NCBI GenBank assembly: GCA_002838185.1
Contig: CP017948.1
Coordinates: 682,001-746,000 of the forward strand
Origin: Tenericutes bacterium MO-XQ
Lineage (GTDB): Bacteria > Bacillota_I > Bacilli_A > Acholeplasmatales > Acholeplasmataceae
Length of the DNA stretch: 64,000 nt
Direction of reading: 5' to 3'
Shown: positions 41,972 through 51,383 of the stretch, in pieces
How the letters are laid out: each line of letters opens with the position of its first letter
Numbering within the stretch: the first letter of the stretch is position 1
The notes under the pieces: generated by a model
The model's database searches: none
Told to the model about the DNA's origin: nothing
Seen by the model: the letters and a program-made list of their open reading frames with translations, nothing else
Program-made: the position numbers and the translations under genes

Positions 41972-42892
41972 TTGAAAATATTTTTAGATCCAAACATGTT
42001 AAAAATAGAATATTACGAACAAACAATCAATAGATTTAGTGAACATGAGTTTGTGACTGATATCAATCATAGTTATGATGCTGATGTGATTGTATCTATG
42101 GGCAGCTTATTAGAACCACAATCACTAGAACAATACAAGAATTTAAAGTGGATTGCTTTAATCTCTGCTGGATATGATCATGTAGATTTAGAGTATCTTA
42201 AAAAAAGAAACATTATGTTAACCAATGCAAAAGACGTTTTTAGCATTCAAATTGCAGAAGATGTTGTCTCTAAAATCATGTTTTTTAATCGAAATTTAGG
42301 ATTTCATTATGATAGACAAAAAGAAAAAGTTTGGAAATATAAATCAGTATCTCATGAAATCTATGGTTCCACTATAGGTATATTGGGTACAGGATCTATT
42401 GGTCAACATGTTGCTAAACGATTAAAAGCATTTGATACTAAAATTATCGGTTATAAAAAGACTTATGATCATGTTCCACATTTTGATGTGATTTACACAG
42501 AACAACAAGGTCTTTATGAACTATTAAAAGAAAGTGACTATGTTATTGTTGCACTGCCACTTAATGATCATACGAAATATTTGCTAGACGCAAAAGCATT
42601 AGCCATGATGAAAGAAGATGCATTATTAGTCAATGTTGCTCGAGGAGATATCATAGACCAACAAGCATTAACTAAAGCACTGGTATCACATCAAATTAGA
42701 GGTGCAGCTTTAGATGTAACATCTCCAGAACCGCTTTTAGAAAACGATCCATTATGGACGCTTGATAATTGCTTTATAACACCACATAACGCAAGTGCTT
42801 CACCAAAAATACATGAACGTATAAGAGATGAGATTGAAGATACCATCGATAGAGTTATACATAAAAAAACTCTTGATAATAGAATCATTTAA
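41972..42892 (+). CDS. NAD-dependent D-2-hydroxyacid dehydrogenase
   Basis: 306 residues. The NAD site GSTIGILGTGSIGQHVAKRL is mid-protein, and the catalytic trio is Arg in NVARGDIIDQQAL, Glu in DVTSPEPLLE and His in ITPHNASAS. Reduces a 2-oxoacid such as glyoxylate, phosphohydroxypyruvate or another. TTG start at 41972 after AAGGAGTGG. Last gene before a terminator. Confidence 0.9.
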   Translation: MKIFLDPNMLKIEYYEQTINRFSEHEFVTDINHSYDADVIVSMGSLLEPQSLEQYKNLKWIALISAGYDHVDLEYLKKRNIMLTNAKDVFSIQIAEDVVSKIMFFNRNLGFHYDRQKEKVWKYKSVSHEIYGSTIGILGTGSIGQHVAKRLKAFDTKIIGYKKTYDHVPHFDVIYTEQQGLYELLKESDYVIVALPLNDHTKYLLDAKALAMMKEDALLVNVARGDIIDQQALTKALVSHQIRGAALDVTSPEPLLENDPLWTLDNCFITPHNASASPKIHERIRDEIEDTIDRVIHKKTLDNRII

Positions 42893-42896
42893 AAAT

Positions 42897-42925
42897 GTGT
42901 GCGCTTGCACACTTTTTTATTTTTG
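42897..42925 (+). terminator. Rho-independent terminator
   Basis: GTGTGC and GCACAC form a 6-bp GC-rich stem with loop GCTT, then T6ATTTTT. Confidence 0.88.
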
Positions 42926-42943
42926 TGAAAGTGTCGTTTTTAA

Positions 42944-42997
42944 TTGACTTTAATTATATATGTGATAGAATAGAAACAGTATTTTGATATTCAAATC
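42944..42997 (+). promoter_or_regulatory. acc/fab operon promoter with FabT-like operator
   Basis: -35 TTGACT (42944-42949) and -10 TAGAAT (42966-42971), 16-bp spacer. Just downstream is ATTTTGATATTCAAATC (42981-42997) with perfect inner arms TTTGA and TCAAA. It closely fits the FabT box ANTTTGATTATCAAATT of Lactobacillales. A further inverted pair, TTCAAA and TTTGAA, follows within ten bases. A MarR-type FabT would block transcription here; no fabT is in this window. Confidence 0.72.
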
Positions 42998-43110
42998 TTT
43001 TGAATAACAAAAAGAAGGTGGTAATCGTTCAAAAGAATATATAAAAAAATTGATGCCGAATTTGAAACACCAAATACATAAAAAACTAGAAAAAAAGTGA
43101 TGGTAAAGTC

Positions 43111-43560
43111 ATGACAATAAAAGAAATACAACAAATCATAAAAGAATTTGAGACATCTAGTTTAATGACCCTCGAATTAGAGACGAAAGATGTCAAAATT
43201 AAACTATCTAAACTTAAACAAAATGAAATATCTGAAAAACATATAGAAAAAACCATAGAACCATTAACAACTGAAACTAATCAAACTAAACATAAAGTAG
43301 AAAATAAAAACGAAACCTATATCAAATCTCCACTTGTTGGAACTTTTTATGCTGCAGCTACTCCTGATGCAAAACCATTTGTTCAAGTTGGACAACATGT
43401 TAAAAAAGGACAAGTTGTATGTATCATAGAAGCGATGAAAATCATGAATGAAATTACTTCGCCAAAAAGTGGTGTCATTAAATCAATTGATGTCAACAAT
43501 AAGGATGTCATTAGCTATGATCAGATTTTAATGACAATAGGTGACGGTGTTGAAAAATAA
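43111..43560 (+). CDS. accB: Acetyl-CoA carboxylase biotin carboxyl carrier protein
   Basis: 149 residues. The C-terminal biotinyl domain (about 73-148) carries CIIEAMKIMNEI with the biotin-accepting Lys at about 110. An Ala/Pro-free linker rich in Thr, Glu and Lys joins it to an N-terminal helical part. The carrier shuttles carboxybiotin between AccC and AccDA. First gene of the operon behind the FabT-like box. Overlaps accC. Confidence 0.94.
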   Translation: MTIKEIQQIIKEFETSSLMTLELETKDVKIKLSKLKQNEISEKHIEKTIEPLTTETNQTKHKVENKNETYIKSPLVGTFYAAATPDAKPFVQVGQHVKKGQVVCIIEAMKIMNEITSPKSGVIKSIDVNNKDVISYDQILMTIGDGVEK

Positions 43561-44914
43561 GATACTTATAGCCAATCGTGGAGAGATCGCAGTTCGTATC
43601 ATTAGAGCTGCAAAAGAATTAGGTATAGAAACAGTTGCGATTTATTCAAAAGCTGATGCTGATAGTTTACATGTGAAGCTTGCTGATCAAGCTATTTGTA
43701 TAGGGGAAAACTCTAGTACAGATAGTTATTTAAACATGAATAGAGTTTTATCAGCAGCAATCTCATCTGGATGTAATGCTATTCATCCAGGATATGGATT
43801 TTTATCAGAGAATGCTGAGTTTGTTGAAATGGTTGAAAGTTGTCAAATCAAATTTGTAGGACCGTCTTCAAAATCTATTGAACAGATTGGAGACAAATCT
43901 TCTGCACGGATGATTGCTAAAGAAAATCACGTACCGATCGTTGAAGGTAGTGATGGTTTAGTTTTATCAGTAGAAGATGGATTGAAAGTTGCTAAAAAAA
44001 TCGGTTATCCGGTGATGATCAAAGCGTCTAGCGGGGGTGGTGGACGTGGTATAAGTATTGTACGTTCTGATGAAGAGTTTAAGAACGCTTTTTCGCGTAC
44101 ATCTTTAGAAGCCTTATCTAATTTTGGTGATGGATCTTTATATATCGAAAAATTCATTGAATCACCTAGACATATTGAAATTCAAGTGATTGGTGATGAA
44201 GAAGGAAATTACGTTCATCTATTTGAACGTGATTGCTCAATGCAACGAAGAAATCAAAAAATGATAGAAGAAGCTCCAAGTCCTGTGTTAAATGACATCT
44301 TAAGAAGAAAGATGGGACAAACCGCTTTAAAGCTTGCTAAAGCGATCAATTATGTCAATGCGGGAACTGTAGAGTTCTTAGTTGATGCAAAACAAAACTT
44401 TTATTTTATTGAAATGAATACAAGAATTCAAGTTGAACATCCAATCACTGAAATGATTACGGGTGTCGATTTAGTCAAAGAGCAAATTAGAGTTGCTTAT
44501 GGAAAAACCTTAAGTTTTAAACAAAGAGATCTAAAAATTAAAGGACATGCGATTGAATGCAGAATCAATGCGGAAAATCCATTAAAGAACTTTATGCCTA
44601 CACCAGGCAGAATAGATAACGTTCTATTTCCTGGGGGCTTTGGTGTTAGAGTAGACACACACATCTATCCAGGATATAATGTCCCACCATTTTATGATTC
44701 TATGCTTGCAAAACTTATTGTTTATGCACCAACAAGACTAGAAGCTATTAAAAAAATGAGAGTTGCTTTAGAACAATTTGTTGTTGAAGGTATAGATACA
44801 AACATCGAATATCAGTATTTGATTATGTATAATCCAGAGTTTATTAAAGGTGTTTATGACACTGGATTTATCCAAAGATTCCACTTGCTTGTGGAGGAAA
44901 AAAACAATGAATGA
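43550..44914 (+). CDS. accC: Acetyl-CoA carboxylase biotin carboxylase subunit
   Basis: 454 residues with the ATP-grasp fold: KILIANRGEIAVRIIRAAKELG at the start, HPGYGFLSENAEF, KASSGGGGRGI, ERDCSMQRRNQK, EMNTRIQVEHPITEMITGVDLVKEQI and the C-terminal barrel. Uses ATP and bicarbonate to carboxylate biotin on AccB. No ATG is available; TTG at 43550 has AGGTGA five bases before it (GTG at 43547 or 43541 also possible). Overlaps both accB and accD. Confidence 0.94.
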   Translation: MKNKILIANRGEIAVRIIRAAKELGIETVAIYSKADADSLHVKLADQAICIGENSSTDSYLNMNRVLSAAISSGCNAIHPGYGFLSENAEFVEMVESCQIKFVGPSSKSIEQIGDKSSARMIAKENHVPIVEGSDGLVLSVEDGLKVAKKIGYPVMIKASSGGGGRGISIVRSDEEFKNAFSRTSLEALSNFGDGSLYIEKFIESPRHIEIQVIGDEEGNYVHLFERDCSMQRRNQKMIEEAPSPVLNDILRRKMGQTALKLAKAINYVNAGTVEFLVDAKQNFYFIEMNTRIQVEHPITEMITGVDLVKEQIRVAYGKTLSFKQRDLKIKGHAIECRINAENPLKNFMPTPGRIDNVLFPGGFGVRVDTHIYPGYNVPPFYDSMLAKLIVYAPTRLEAIKKMRVALEQFVVEGIDTNIEYQYLIMYNPEFIKGVYDTGFIQRFHLLVEEKNNE

Positions 44915-45791
44915 TTTTTTAGAAAAATGAAAGAAAAGACTAGAAGAATTTAAAAAAACTGTTAGAAAAAAAGAAGTTTCATATAAACCAATTGATATTC
45001 CTGAAGGTCTGTTTATCAAATGTGATCAATGTGGTGCAGCAATCTATGAAAAAACATTGCACATAGGACATTACATATGTCCCTTTTGTGATTATCATTT
45101 TCGCATGACTGCAAAAGATCGCATCGATTTATGTATCGATGAAGGATCTTTTCACTCGCTTTTTGATGATGTTGAATCACTTAACCCACTTCAAATGGAA
45201 CATTATGAAGAAAAATTAAATATCGGTAAACAAGTATCTAAAATGAATGAAGCTTTTTTATGTGGTACTGGTGATGTTGTTGGTATCAAAGTTGCTATTG
45301 GAGTATTAGATGCCTCTTTCATGATGGGTTCTATGGGTAGTGCTGTTGGTGAAAAAGTGACACGATTAATCGAGTATGCAACAAAACATAAACTACCATT
45401 AATTATTTTTTCTGCATCTGGTGGTGCTCGTATGCAAGAAGGTATTTATTCACTCATGCAGATGGCAAAAACAAGTGCAGCACTTGTTAAACACGATGAA
45501 GCTAAGTTGCTTTACATAAGTGTCTTAACAAATCCTACAACGGGTGGGGTTGCGGCAAGTTTCGCATCACTAGGCGATATTATGATTGCAGAAAAATCAT
45601 CATTAATTGGTTTTGCAGGCGCAAGAGTTATTAAACAAACCATTAGACAAGATTTACCAGAAGGGTTTCAAACTGATGAATTTCAACTTAATCATGGACA
45701 AGTTGACATGATTGTTCATCGTAATGATATGAGAAAAACCATTTATCATATTTTAAGACTACATCAGAAAGAAGGTGTAGGTCATGAGTGA
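44907..45791 (+). CDS. accD: Acetyl-CoA carboxylase beta subunit, with in-frame TGA at codon 8
   Basis: The only good start is ATG 44907, with GGAGG ten bases upstream, overlapping accC. It reads MNDFLEK, then TGA (44928-44930), then a continuous AccD reading from codon 9: KKRLEEFKKTVRKKEV, IDIPEG, a zinc ribbon with CDQC and CPFC pairs, SASGGARMQEG, LTNPTTGGVAASFAS and GFAGARVIKQTI. No ATG, GTG or TTG lies between the TGA and the first Cys pair. The next TTG (45057) would cut off half the zinc ribbon. TGA is a true stop elsewhere here. The gene therefore needs read-through, a rare start (AUU near 44991) or is damaged or misread. AccD joins AccA as carboxyltransferase. Confidence 0.85.
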
Positions 45792-46623
45792 AAAAACACC
45801 ATGGGAAATTGTTAAATTAGCAAGACATCCAAAAAGAATTACATCAAGAACATTAATCTCATTATTGTTCACTGATTTTATAGAACTTAAAGGTGACAGA
45901 TTGTTTAGAGATGACCCATCAATTATTGGTGGGATTGCAAAATTTCAAACGATACCTGTTACTGTCATCGCGCAAGAAAAAGGTATGCATACTGAAGATA
46001 AAATCAAACATAACTTTGGCATGCCTCATCCAGAAGGTTATAGAAAAGCGATACGGCTAATGAAACAAGCAGAAAAATTTAATCGTCCAATTATAACAAT
46101 TATTGATACTCCAGGTGCTTATCCTGGTATTGAAGCAGAAGAACGAGGGCAAGCAAGAGCAATTGCACAAAACTTATTTGATATGATGGCATTATCTGTG
46201 CCTATTATTGTCGTGGTTTTAAGTGAAGGTGGCTCAGGTGGGGCACTTGCAATCGGTGTTGGTGATTATCAAGTGATGTTTGAAAATGCAATATACTCGA
46301 TTTTATCACCAGAAGGATTTGCATCTATATTATATAAAGACAGCTCAAAAGCAGAACAAGCTGCAAAAATTATGAAATTAACAGCAAAGGATTTACTAGC
46401 ATTCAACATTATTGATGACATCATTTCAGAAAAAGAAGGTCTTCATGAAGATCCTACTTTTGGTGTTAATGAACTTAAATCAAAAATGACTAAAAAACTA
46501 AAAAAATTACAAACATTAAATAAACAAACATTATTAAATCAGCGATATGAAAAATTTAGAAAAATCGGTGTATTTAAAGAAGGAGACACACATGAATCAA
46601 GCACAAATCAAAGTGATCTCTAG
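45784..46623 (+). CDS. accA: Acetyl-CoA carboxylase alpha subunit
   Basis: 279 residues of the carboxyltransferase alpha type: PWEIVKLARHPKRITSRTLI, FIELKGDRLFRDDPSIIGGI, FGMPHPEGYRKAIRLMKQAE, TIIDTPGAYPGIEAEERGQARAIA and LSEGGSGGALAIGVGD. With AccD it transfers CO2 from biotin to acetyl-CoA, giving malonyl-CoA. Overlaps accD by 8 nt; its last 32 nt overlap fabH. Complete. Confidence 0.95.
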   Translation: MSEKTPWEIVKLARHPKRITSRTLISLLFTDFIELKGDRLFRDDPSIIGGIAKFQTIPVTVIAQEKGMHTEDKIKHNFGMPHPEGYRKAIRLMKQAEKFNRPIITIIDTPGAYPGIEAEERGQARAIAQNLFDMMALSVPIIVVVLSEGGSGGALAIGVGDYQVMFENAIYSILSPEGFASILYKDSSKAEQAAKIMKLTAKDLLAFNIIDDIISEKEGLHEDPTFGVNELKSKMTKKLKKLQTLNKQTLLNQRYEKFRKIGVFKEGDTHESSTNQSDL

Positions 46624-47527
46624 TGGTAAATATATACCTAAAGAGACAATAACAAATCAAGACTTAGAAAAAATGGTTGATACAAATCATGATTGGATTG
46701 TATCAAGAACTGGCATCGTAAAAAGACATAAAGCAGCTGAACAAGAAGAAAGTAGCGATTTAGCATATCATGCAGCAATGGATGCCATCAAAAAAGCAAA
46801 TTACGATATTAATCAAATCGATTTAATTATAGTTGCATCTATCACTGGTGATCAAATGACACCAGCAACAGCTAATTTTGTACAAACAAAGTTAGGTATA
46901 ACTCATGAATGCATGAGTTTTGATATTAATGCTGCATGTACAGGTTTTGTATATGGATTAGAAATAGCAGCTTCAATGCTTGCTTCAGGACGTTTCAGAT
47001 CTGCTCTAATCATCGGATCAGAAAAATTAACAAAAGTTGTTGATTATACAGATAGAAACACATGTATCTTATTTGGTGATGGTGCAGGAGCACTCATTGT
47101 TGAGCCAAGTGAAAAGAAAGAAGATCAAGTGTATTTTTATAATGCAGCTAAACCAGATGAGTTATTGTCATTAACTGTTGAAAGATATATTAAAATGGAT
47201 GGTAGAAAAGTATTTTTATTTGCAGTAGATATCATGCAAAAAGGAATTGAAAAAATGCTTAATGAATCAAATCTAACAATTGATGATATTGATGCAATCA
47301 TTCCACATCAAGCAAACATTAGAATCATTCAAGCTGTATCAAAAGCTATGAATATACCTATGGAAAAATTTGTGTTAAATATTGAAGAATACGGAAATAC
47401 TTCAGCAGCAAGCATTCCGATTAGTTTAGATGAATATATGTTAGATCAAAAAAATAGAAATCAAAAAGTGATATTAGTAGGATTTGGTGGGGGCTTTACA
47501 TACGGAAGTGCTCTCATCAACTTATGA
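46592..47527 (+). CDS. fabH: Beta-ketoacyl-ACP synthase III
   Basis: 311 residues. Catalytic Cys116 in INAACTGFVYG, His in IIPHQANIRI (about 239) and Asn in EEYGNTSAASIP complete the Cys-His-Asn triad. Condenses acetyl-CoA (or a branched starter) with malonyl-ACP to start fatty acids. AAGGAGA precedes the ATG at 46592, inside the end of accA. Followed 7 bp later by fabK. Confidence 0.95.
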   Translation: MNQAQIKVISSGKYIPKETITNQDLEKMVDTNHDWIVSRTGIVKRHKAAEQEESSDLAYHAAMDAIKKANYDINQIDLIIVASITGDQMTPATANFVQTKLGITHECMSFDINAACTGFVYGLEIAASMLASGRFRSALIIGSEKLTKVVDYTDRNTCILFGDGAGALIVEPSEKKEDQVYFYNAAKPDELLSLTVERYIKMDGRKVFLFAVDIMQKGIEKMLNESNLTIDDIDAIIPHQANIRIIQAVSKAMNIPMEKFVLNIEEYGNTSAASIPISLDEYMLDQKNRNQKVILVGFGGGFTYGSALINL

Positions 47528-47534
47528 GGCATCT

Positions 47535-48470
47535 ATGAGAAATATAACTGAATTATTACATATTAAATATCCTGTCATCCAAGGTGGGATGGCTAATATC
47601 GCAACTGCAGAATTAGCATCAGCAGTATCAAATGCTGGTGGATTAGGTTTAATTGGTGCTGGCGGATATGATCAGGAGTGGGTTAGAAATGAAATCAGAA
47701 AAATGAAATCATTAACTGATAAGCCGTTTGGAGTCAATATTATGCTTATGAGCCCACATGCAAAAGATATTGCGGAAGTTGTCATTGAAGAGGGCGTTAA
47801 AATTGTCACTACAGGTGCTGGTTCACCTGGTATTTACATGGAAAAATGGAAAGCTCATGGCATCATTGTTATACCTGTTGTTCCATCTGCAGCTTTAGCA
47901 AAAAGAGTTGAACGCATGGGTGCAGATGCCGTGATTTGTGAAGGGACAGAAGCTGGTGGACACATCGGTGAACTTACAACCATGGCTTTAGTTCCACAAG
48001 TTGTTGATCAAGTATCTATTCCTGTCATCGCTGCAGGAGGTATTGCTGATCACAGAGGTGTACTCGCAGCTTTTGCATTAGGTGCTAAAGGTATTCAAAT
48101 AGGTACAGTATTACTAGCAACCAAAGAATGTCCAATCCATGAAAACTATAAATTAAAAATTGTATCTTCCAAAGATACTGATACAATAGTCACAGGTAGA
48201 CAAACAAAAGCTCCAGTGAGAGTACTTAGAAATCCAATGGCAGTCAAATACGTTGAGCTTTCTAATCAAGGGGTAGACTTAGAAACATTAGAAAAAATGA
48301 CATTAGGATCTTTAAGAAGAGCAGTTTTTGATGGCGATATGGAAACTGGTTCAGTCATGGCAGGACAAATCAGTGGCCTTGTTAAAGAAATAAAATCTGT
48401 TAAAGATGTATTACAAAGCTTATTTGATCCTGTTGATCAATATAGATTAAGTTTGGAAGTGATGAAATGA
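47535..48470 (+). CDS. fabK: Enoyl-ACP reductase II
   Basis: 311 residues of the FMN-dependent NPD/FabK TIM barrel: YPVIQGGMANIATAELASAVSNAGGLG, NIMLMSPHAKDIAEV, EGTEAGGHIGELTTMALVPQVVD, IPVIAAGGIADHRG and GAKGIQIGTVLLATKE. Reduces enoyl-ACP in the last step of each cycle. FabK replaces FabI here, as in streptococci and clostridia. Start at 47535 after ATGAGG; 4-nt overlap with fabD. Confidence 0.93.
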   Translation: MRNITELLHIKYPVIQGGMANIATAELASAVSNAGGLGLIGAGGYDQEWVRNEIRKMKSLTDKPFGVNIMLMSPHAKDIAEVVIEEGVKIVTTGAGSPGIYMEKWKAHGIIVIPVVPSAALAKRVERMGADAVICEGTEAGGHIGELTTMALVPQVVDQVSIPVIAAGGIADHRGVLAAFALGAKGIQIGTVLLATKECPIHENYKLKIVSSKDTDTIVTGRQTKAPVRVLRNPMAVKYVELSNQGVDLETLEKMTLGSLRRAVFDGDMETGSVMAGQISGLVKEIKSVKDVLQSLFDPVDQYRLSLEVMK

Positions 48471-49417
48471 ATAAATTAGCAATATGCTTTTCTGGACAAG
48501 GAAGTCAGTACTTAAATATGGGTGTTGACTTTATTGACGGAGATGAACAATTAAAAAAAATGGCTTTAGAAGCTTCAAAAATATTAGATTTTGATGTTTT
48601 TGATGCATACAAAGACGAAGATAAAATGAAACAAACACTTTATGTTCAACCATTGGTTGTCTTAAAATCAATTTTCGGATATGAAAAAATTAAATCATTA
48701 AATCCAAATGTTAGTGCAGTTTTAGGATTTAGTTTGGGAGAATATTCAGCATATTATGCTTCAGGAGTTTTTGATTTAGATCAAATACTAACGATTATTT
48801 CAAAACGAGCATTATATATGGAAGAACAAACTCAAAAACTAAAAGGATTGATGGCTGCGATTATTGGATTAGGCTATGATGAAGTTAATCGTGTATGTGA
48901 ATCATTATCTGATCAAGGAGTAATAAAACTTGCTAATGAAAATTCACCAAATCAATTTGTGATCTCTGGTGAAGAAGCTCTAGTTGTTAAAGCCATTGAA
49001 GAGTTAAAATCTATAGGTGCAAGACGTGCTGTGGTTTTAAATACCAGCGGTGCATTTCATACACCTTTAATGGAAGAAGCAAGTAAGAAATTAGTTCAAG
49101 ACATCAAAAATAATGTTATACTAAAACCAAAGCAGCATAAACTAAATATGTATATGAATTTAGACGCAAAATTGCTAAAAGACGAAGATATTTATAAGCA
49201 TGTAGAAAAACAAATGACACATTCTGTAAAATTTATCGATAGTATTGTCCAAATGAAAAAAGATGGCATTACGCATATGTTAGAAATTGGACCAGGTAAA
49301 GTACTTACAGGATTGATCAAAAAAATAGATGCAGATATTGATGTCATGAGTTTTGATTCATATGATAGTTTTGATGCAGTGAAAGGATGGTTAAACACAC
49401 ATGAATTTACAAAATAA
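48467..49417 (+). CDS. fabD: Malonyl-CoA:ACP transacylase
   Basis: 316 residues. The nucleophile Ser is in LGFSLGEYSAYYA (about 89), with catalytic His in GAFHTPLM and the start motif AICFSGQGSQYLNMG. Moves malonyl from CoA to ACP. Overlaps fabK and fabG. The acyl carrier protein gene is not in this operon and must lie elsewhere. Confidence 0.94.
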   Translation: MNKLAICFSGQGSQYLNMGVDFIDGDEQLKKMALEASKILDFDVFDAYKDEDKMKQTLYVQPLVVLKSIFGYEKIKSLNPNVSAVLGFSLGEYSAYYASGVFDLDQILTIISKRALYMEEQTQKLKGLMAAIIGLGYDEVNRVCESLSDQGVIKLANENSPNQFVISGEEALVVKAIEELKSIGARRAVVLNTSGAFHTPLMEEASKKLVQDIKNNVILKPKQHKLNMYMNLDAKLLKDEDIYKHVEKQMTHSVKFIDSIVQMKKDGITHMLEIGPGKVLTGLIKKIDADIDVMSFDSYDSFDAVKGWLNTHEFTK

Positions 49418-50144
49418 GGTTGCGATTGTCACAGGTGGAGCTGCTGGCATTGGACGCACAATTTCTTTAGAACTAGCAAAAAATGGAGCTAAAGTTGTTA
49501 TCAACTATAGAAGCAGTGAAACAAAAGCTTTAGAACTTGTAGAAGAAATCAAACAACTAGGATCTGAAGCATTAGCTGTAAAAGCAGATATATCTGATTT
49601 TAATCAAGCTAAAGCACTAGTTGAAGAAGCAGTAAAAGCTTTTGGAAAACTTGATATTTTAGTGAATAATGCTGGTATTACCCAAGATCAACTCCTATTA
49701 AGAATGCAAGAAGAACAGTTTGATCAAGTAATTGATACAAACTTAAAAGGATCTTGGAACATGGCAAAACATGCAGCAAGACCACTATTAAAGTCAGAAG
49801 CGGGAAGAATCATTAATATTTCTAGTATTATTGGATTAATCGGTAATGTAGGGCAAACCAATTATAGTGCATCAAAAGCAGGTATGATTGGATTAACAAA
49901 ATCTTTAGCAAAAGAATTTGGGACAAAAGGTGTAACCGCAAATGCGATTTGCCCAGGATTTATCGAAACAGAAATGACAAAAAACTTAGACCCTAAGTTT
50001 GTTGAAGCTTATTTAAACAATATTCCTTTAAAAAGATTAGGACAACCACAAGATGTTGCAAATGCTGTCTTATATTTAGCAAGCGATTTAGCAAGTTACA
50101 TGACAGGACAAGTTTTGGTTGTTGACGGCGGGATGGTGATGTAA
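49401..50144 (+). CDS. fabG: 3-oxoacyl-ACP reductase
   Basis: 247 residues, classic SDR: NAD(P) site VTGGAAGIGRTIS, NNAG, catalytic Ser in NISSIIGL, Tyr155 and Lys in NYSASKAG, and a C-terminal GQVLVVDGGMVM. Reduces 3-oxoacyl-ACP with NADPH. Starts in the end of fabD (17-nt overlap); fabF begins at the next base after the stop. Confidence 0.95.
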   Translation: MNLQNKVAIVTGGAAGIGRTISLELAKNGAKVVINYRSSETKALELVEEIKQLGSEALAVKADISDFNQAKALVEEAVKAFGKLDILVNNAGITQDQLLLRMQEEQFDQVIDTNLKGSWNMAKHAARPLLKSEAGRIINISSIIGLIGNVGQTNYSASKAGMIGLTKSLAKEFGTKGVTANAICPGFIETEMTKNLDPKFVEAYLNNIPLKRLGQPQDVANAVLYLASDLASYMTGQVLVVDGGMVM

Positions 50145-51383
50145 ATGGAAAAAAGAAGAGTTGTAATTACAGGCATGGGCTTAGTTTCTCCAGTTGGAAA
50201 TGATGTTGAATCATCATTTAAAGCATTAGTTGAAGGTAAAAACGGTATTGATTTTATTACCTTAATGGATGCGAGTGATTGGAAAGTTAAAATTGCTGGT
50301 GAAGTGAAAAATTTAAATTTTGAAGAATATATCGATAAAAAAGAAATCAGAAGAGCTGATCGTGTAACTAACCTAGGAATAGTTGCTGCTACTCAAGCTT
50401 TTGAACAATCCAAATTAGATCTAGATAAGATTGATCCGTTTAGATTTGGAACATTTGTTGGTAGTGGTATTGGTGGTTTAACAACCATTTTTGATGAAAC
50501 GAAAACATCAGTAACACGCGGACAAGATAGAATTTCACCATTTTTTATTCCTAACTCAATCATCAACATGGTTGGTGCAAAAATCGGTATAAAATATGGT
50601 GCAAAAGGACCTGATTTACCAATGGTAACTGCTTGTTCAGCAGCAACCAATTCTATTGGTGAAGCTTTTAGATATATTAGAGATGGTTATTTAGATATTT
50701 GTTTTGCTGGTGGTGCAGAAGCACCAATTAACGAACTTGGATTAGGTGGATTTTCGAGTTTAAAAGCACTTGATTTTTCAAATGATCCAGAATATGCATC
50801 AAGACCTTTTGACAAAACCCGTACGGGATTTGTGATTGCAGAAGGTGCTGGTGTGATGATATTAGAAAGTTATGATCATGCTGTAGCTAGAAATGCAGAT
50901 ATCATTGCAGAAGTTGTCGGATATGGCACAACTGCAGATGCATATCATATGACTGCACCTGATGAAGATGCGGTTGGCATTACTGCTTGTATTGATTTAG
51001 CATTAAAAGATGCAAATCTTAAACCTGAAGATCTAGAGTATATTAATGCACATGGTACATCAACAGTTTTAAATGATCGCTTAGAAACATTAGGAATCAA
51101 AAAAGCTTTAGGTGATCACGCATATAACGTAAGCATTAGTTCTACAAAATCAATGACAGGACACGCTTTAGGAGCTGCTGGTGCTATTGAGTCCATTGCG
51201 GTAATAAAAGCTTTAGAAACGTCACTTATACCACCAACAATCCATATTAAAGAAACTGATCCTGATTGTGATTTAGATTACACACCAAATGTCTTTAAGA
51301 AACGCGATATGACTTATGGCATGAATATCAATATCGGTTTTGGTGGACAAAACGCAGCTGTGATTTTTAAGAAGGTGAAGTAA
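50145..51383 (+). CDS. fabF: Beta-ketoacyl-ACP synthase II
   Basis: 412 residues, thiolase fold. Catalytic Cys164 in VTACSAATNSIGE, His in NAHGTSTVLNDRLE and His in SMTGHALGAAGAIE. Extends acyl-ACP by two carbons each cycle. Full length. ATG directly follows fabG; its stop overlaps the fabZ start by one base. Confidence 0.96.
   Translation: MEKRRVVITGMGLVSPVGNDVESSFKALVEGKNGIDFITLMDASDWKVKIAGEVKNLNFEEYIDKKEIRRADRVTNLGIVAATQAFEQSKLDLDKIDPFRFGTFVGSGIGGLTTIFDETKTSVTRGQDRISPFFIPNSIINMVGAKIGIKYGAKGPDLPMVTACSAATNSIGEAFRYIRDGYLDICFAGGAEAPINELGLGGFSSLKALDFSNDPEYASRPFDKTRTGFVIAEGAGVMILESYDHAVARNADIIAEVVGYGTTADAYHMTAPDEDAVGITACIDLALKDANLKPEDLEYINAHGTSTVLNDRLETLGIKKALGDHAYNVSISSTKSMTGHALGAAGAIESIAVIKALETSLIPPTIHIKETDPDCDLDYTPNVFKKRDMTYGMNINIGFGGQNAAVIFKKVK

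Noticed and set aside
43049-43099. Short leader peptide before accB
   Set aside because: A 15-codon frame with no conserved features and no convincing ribosome site; treated as chance within the leader.
43013-43100. Start of the acc operon as a decayed acpP
   Set aside because: The open frame there has no DSL phosphopantetheine motif and no similarity to acyl carrier protein.
45057-45791. AccD starting at TTG 45057
   Set aside because: It would remove the first Cys pair of the zinc ribbon and has no ribosome site; the conserved reading extends well upstream of it.
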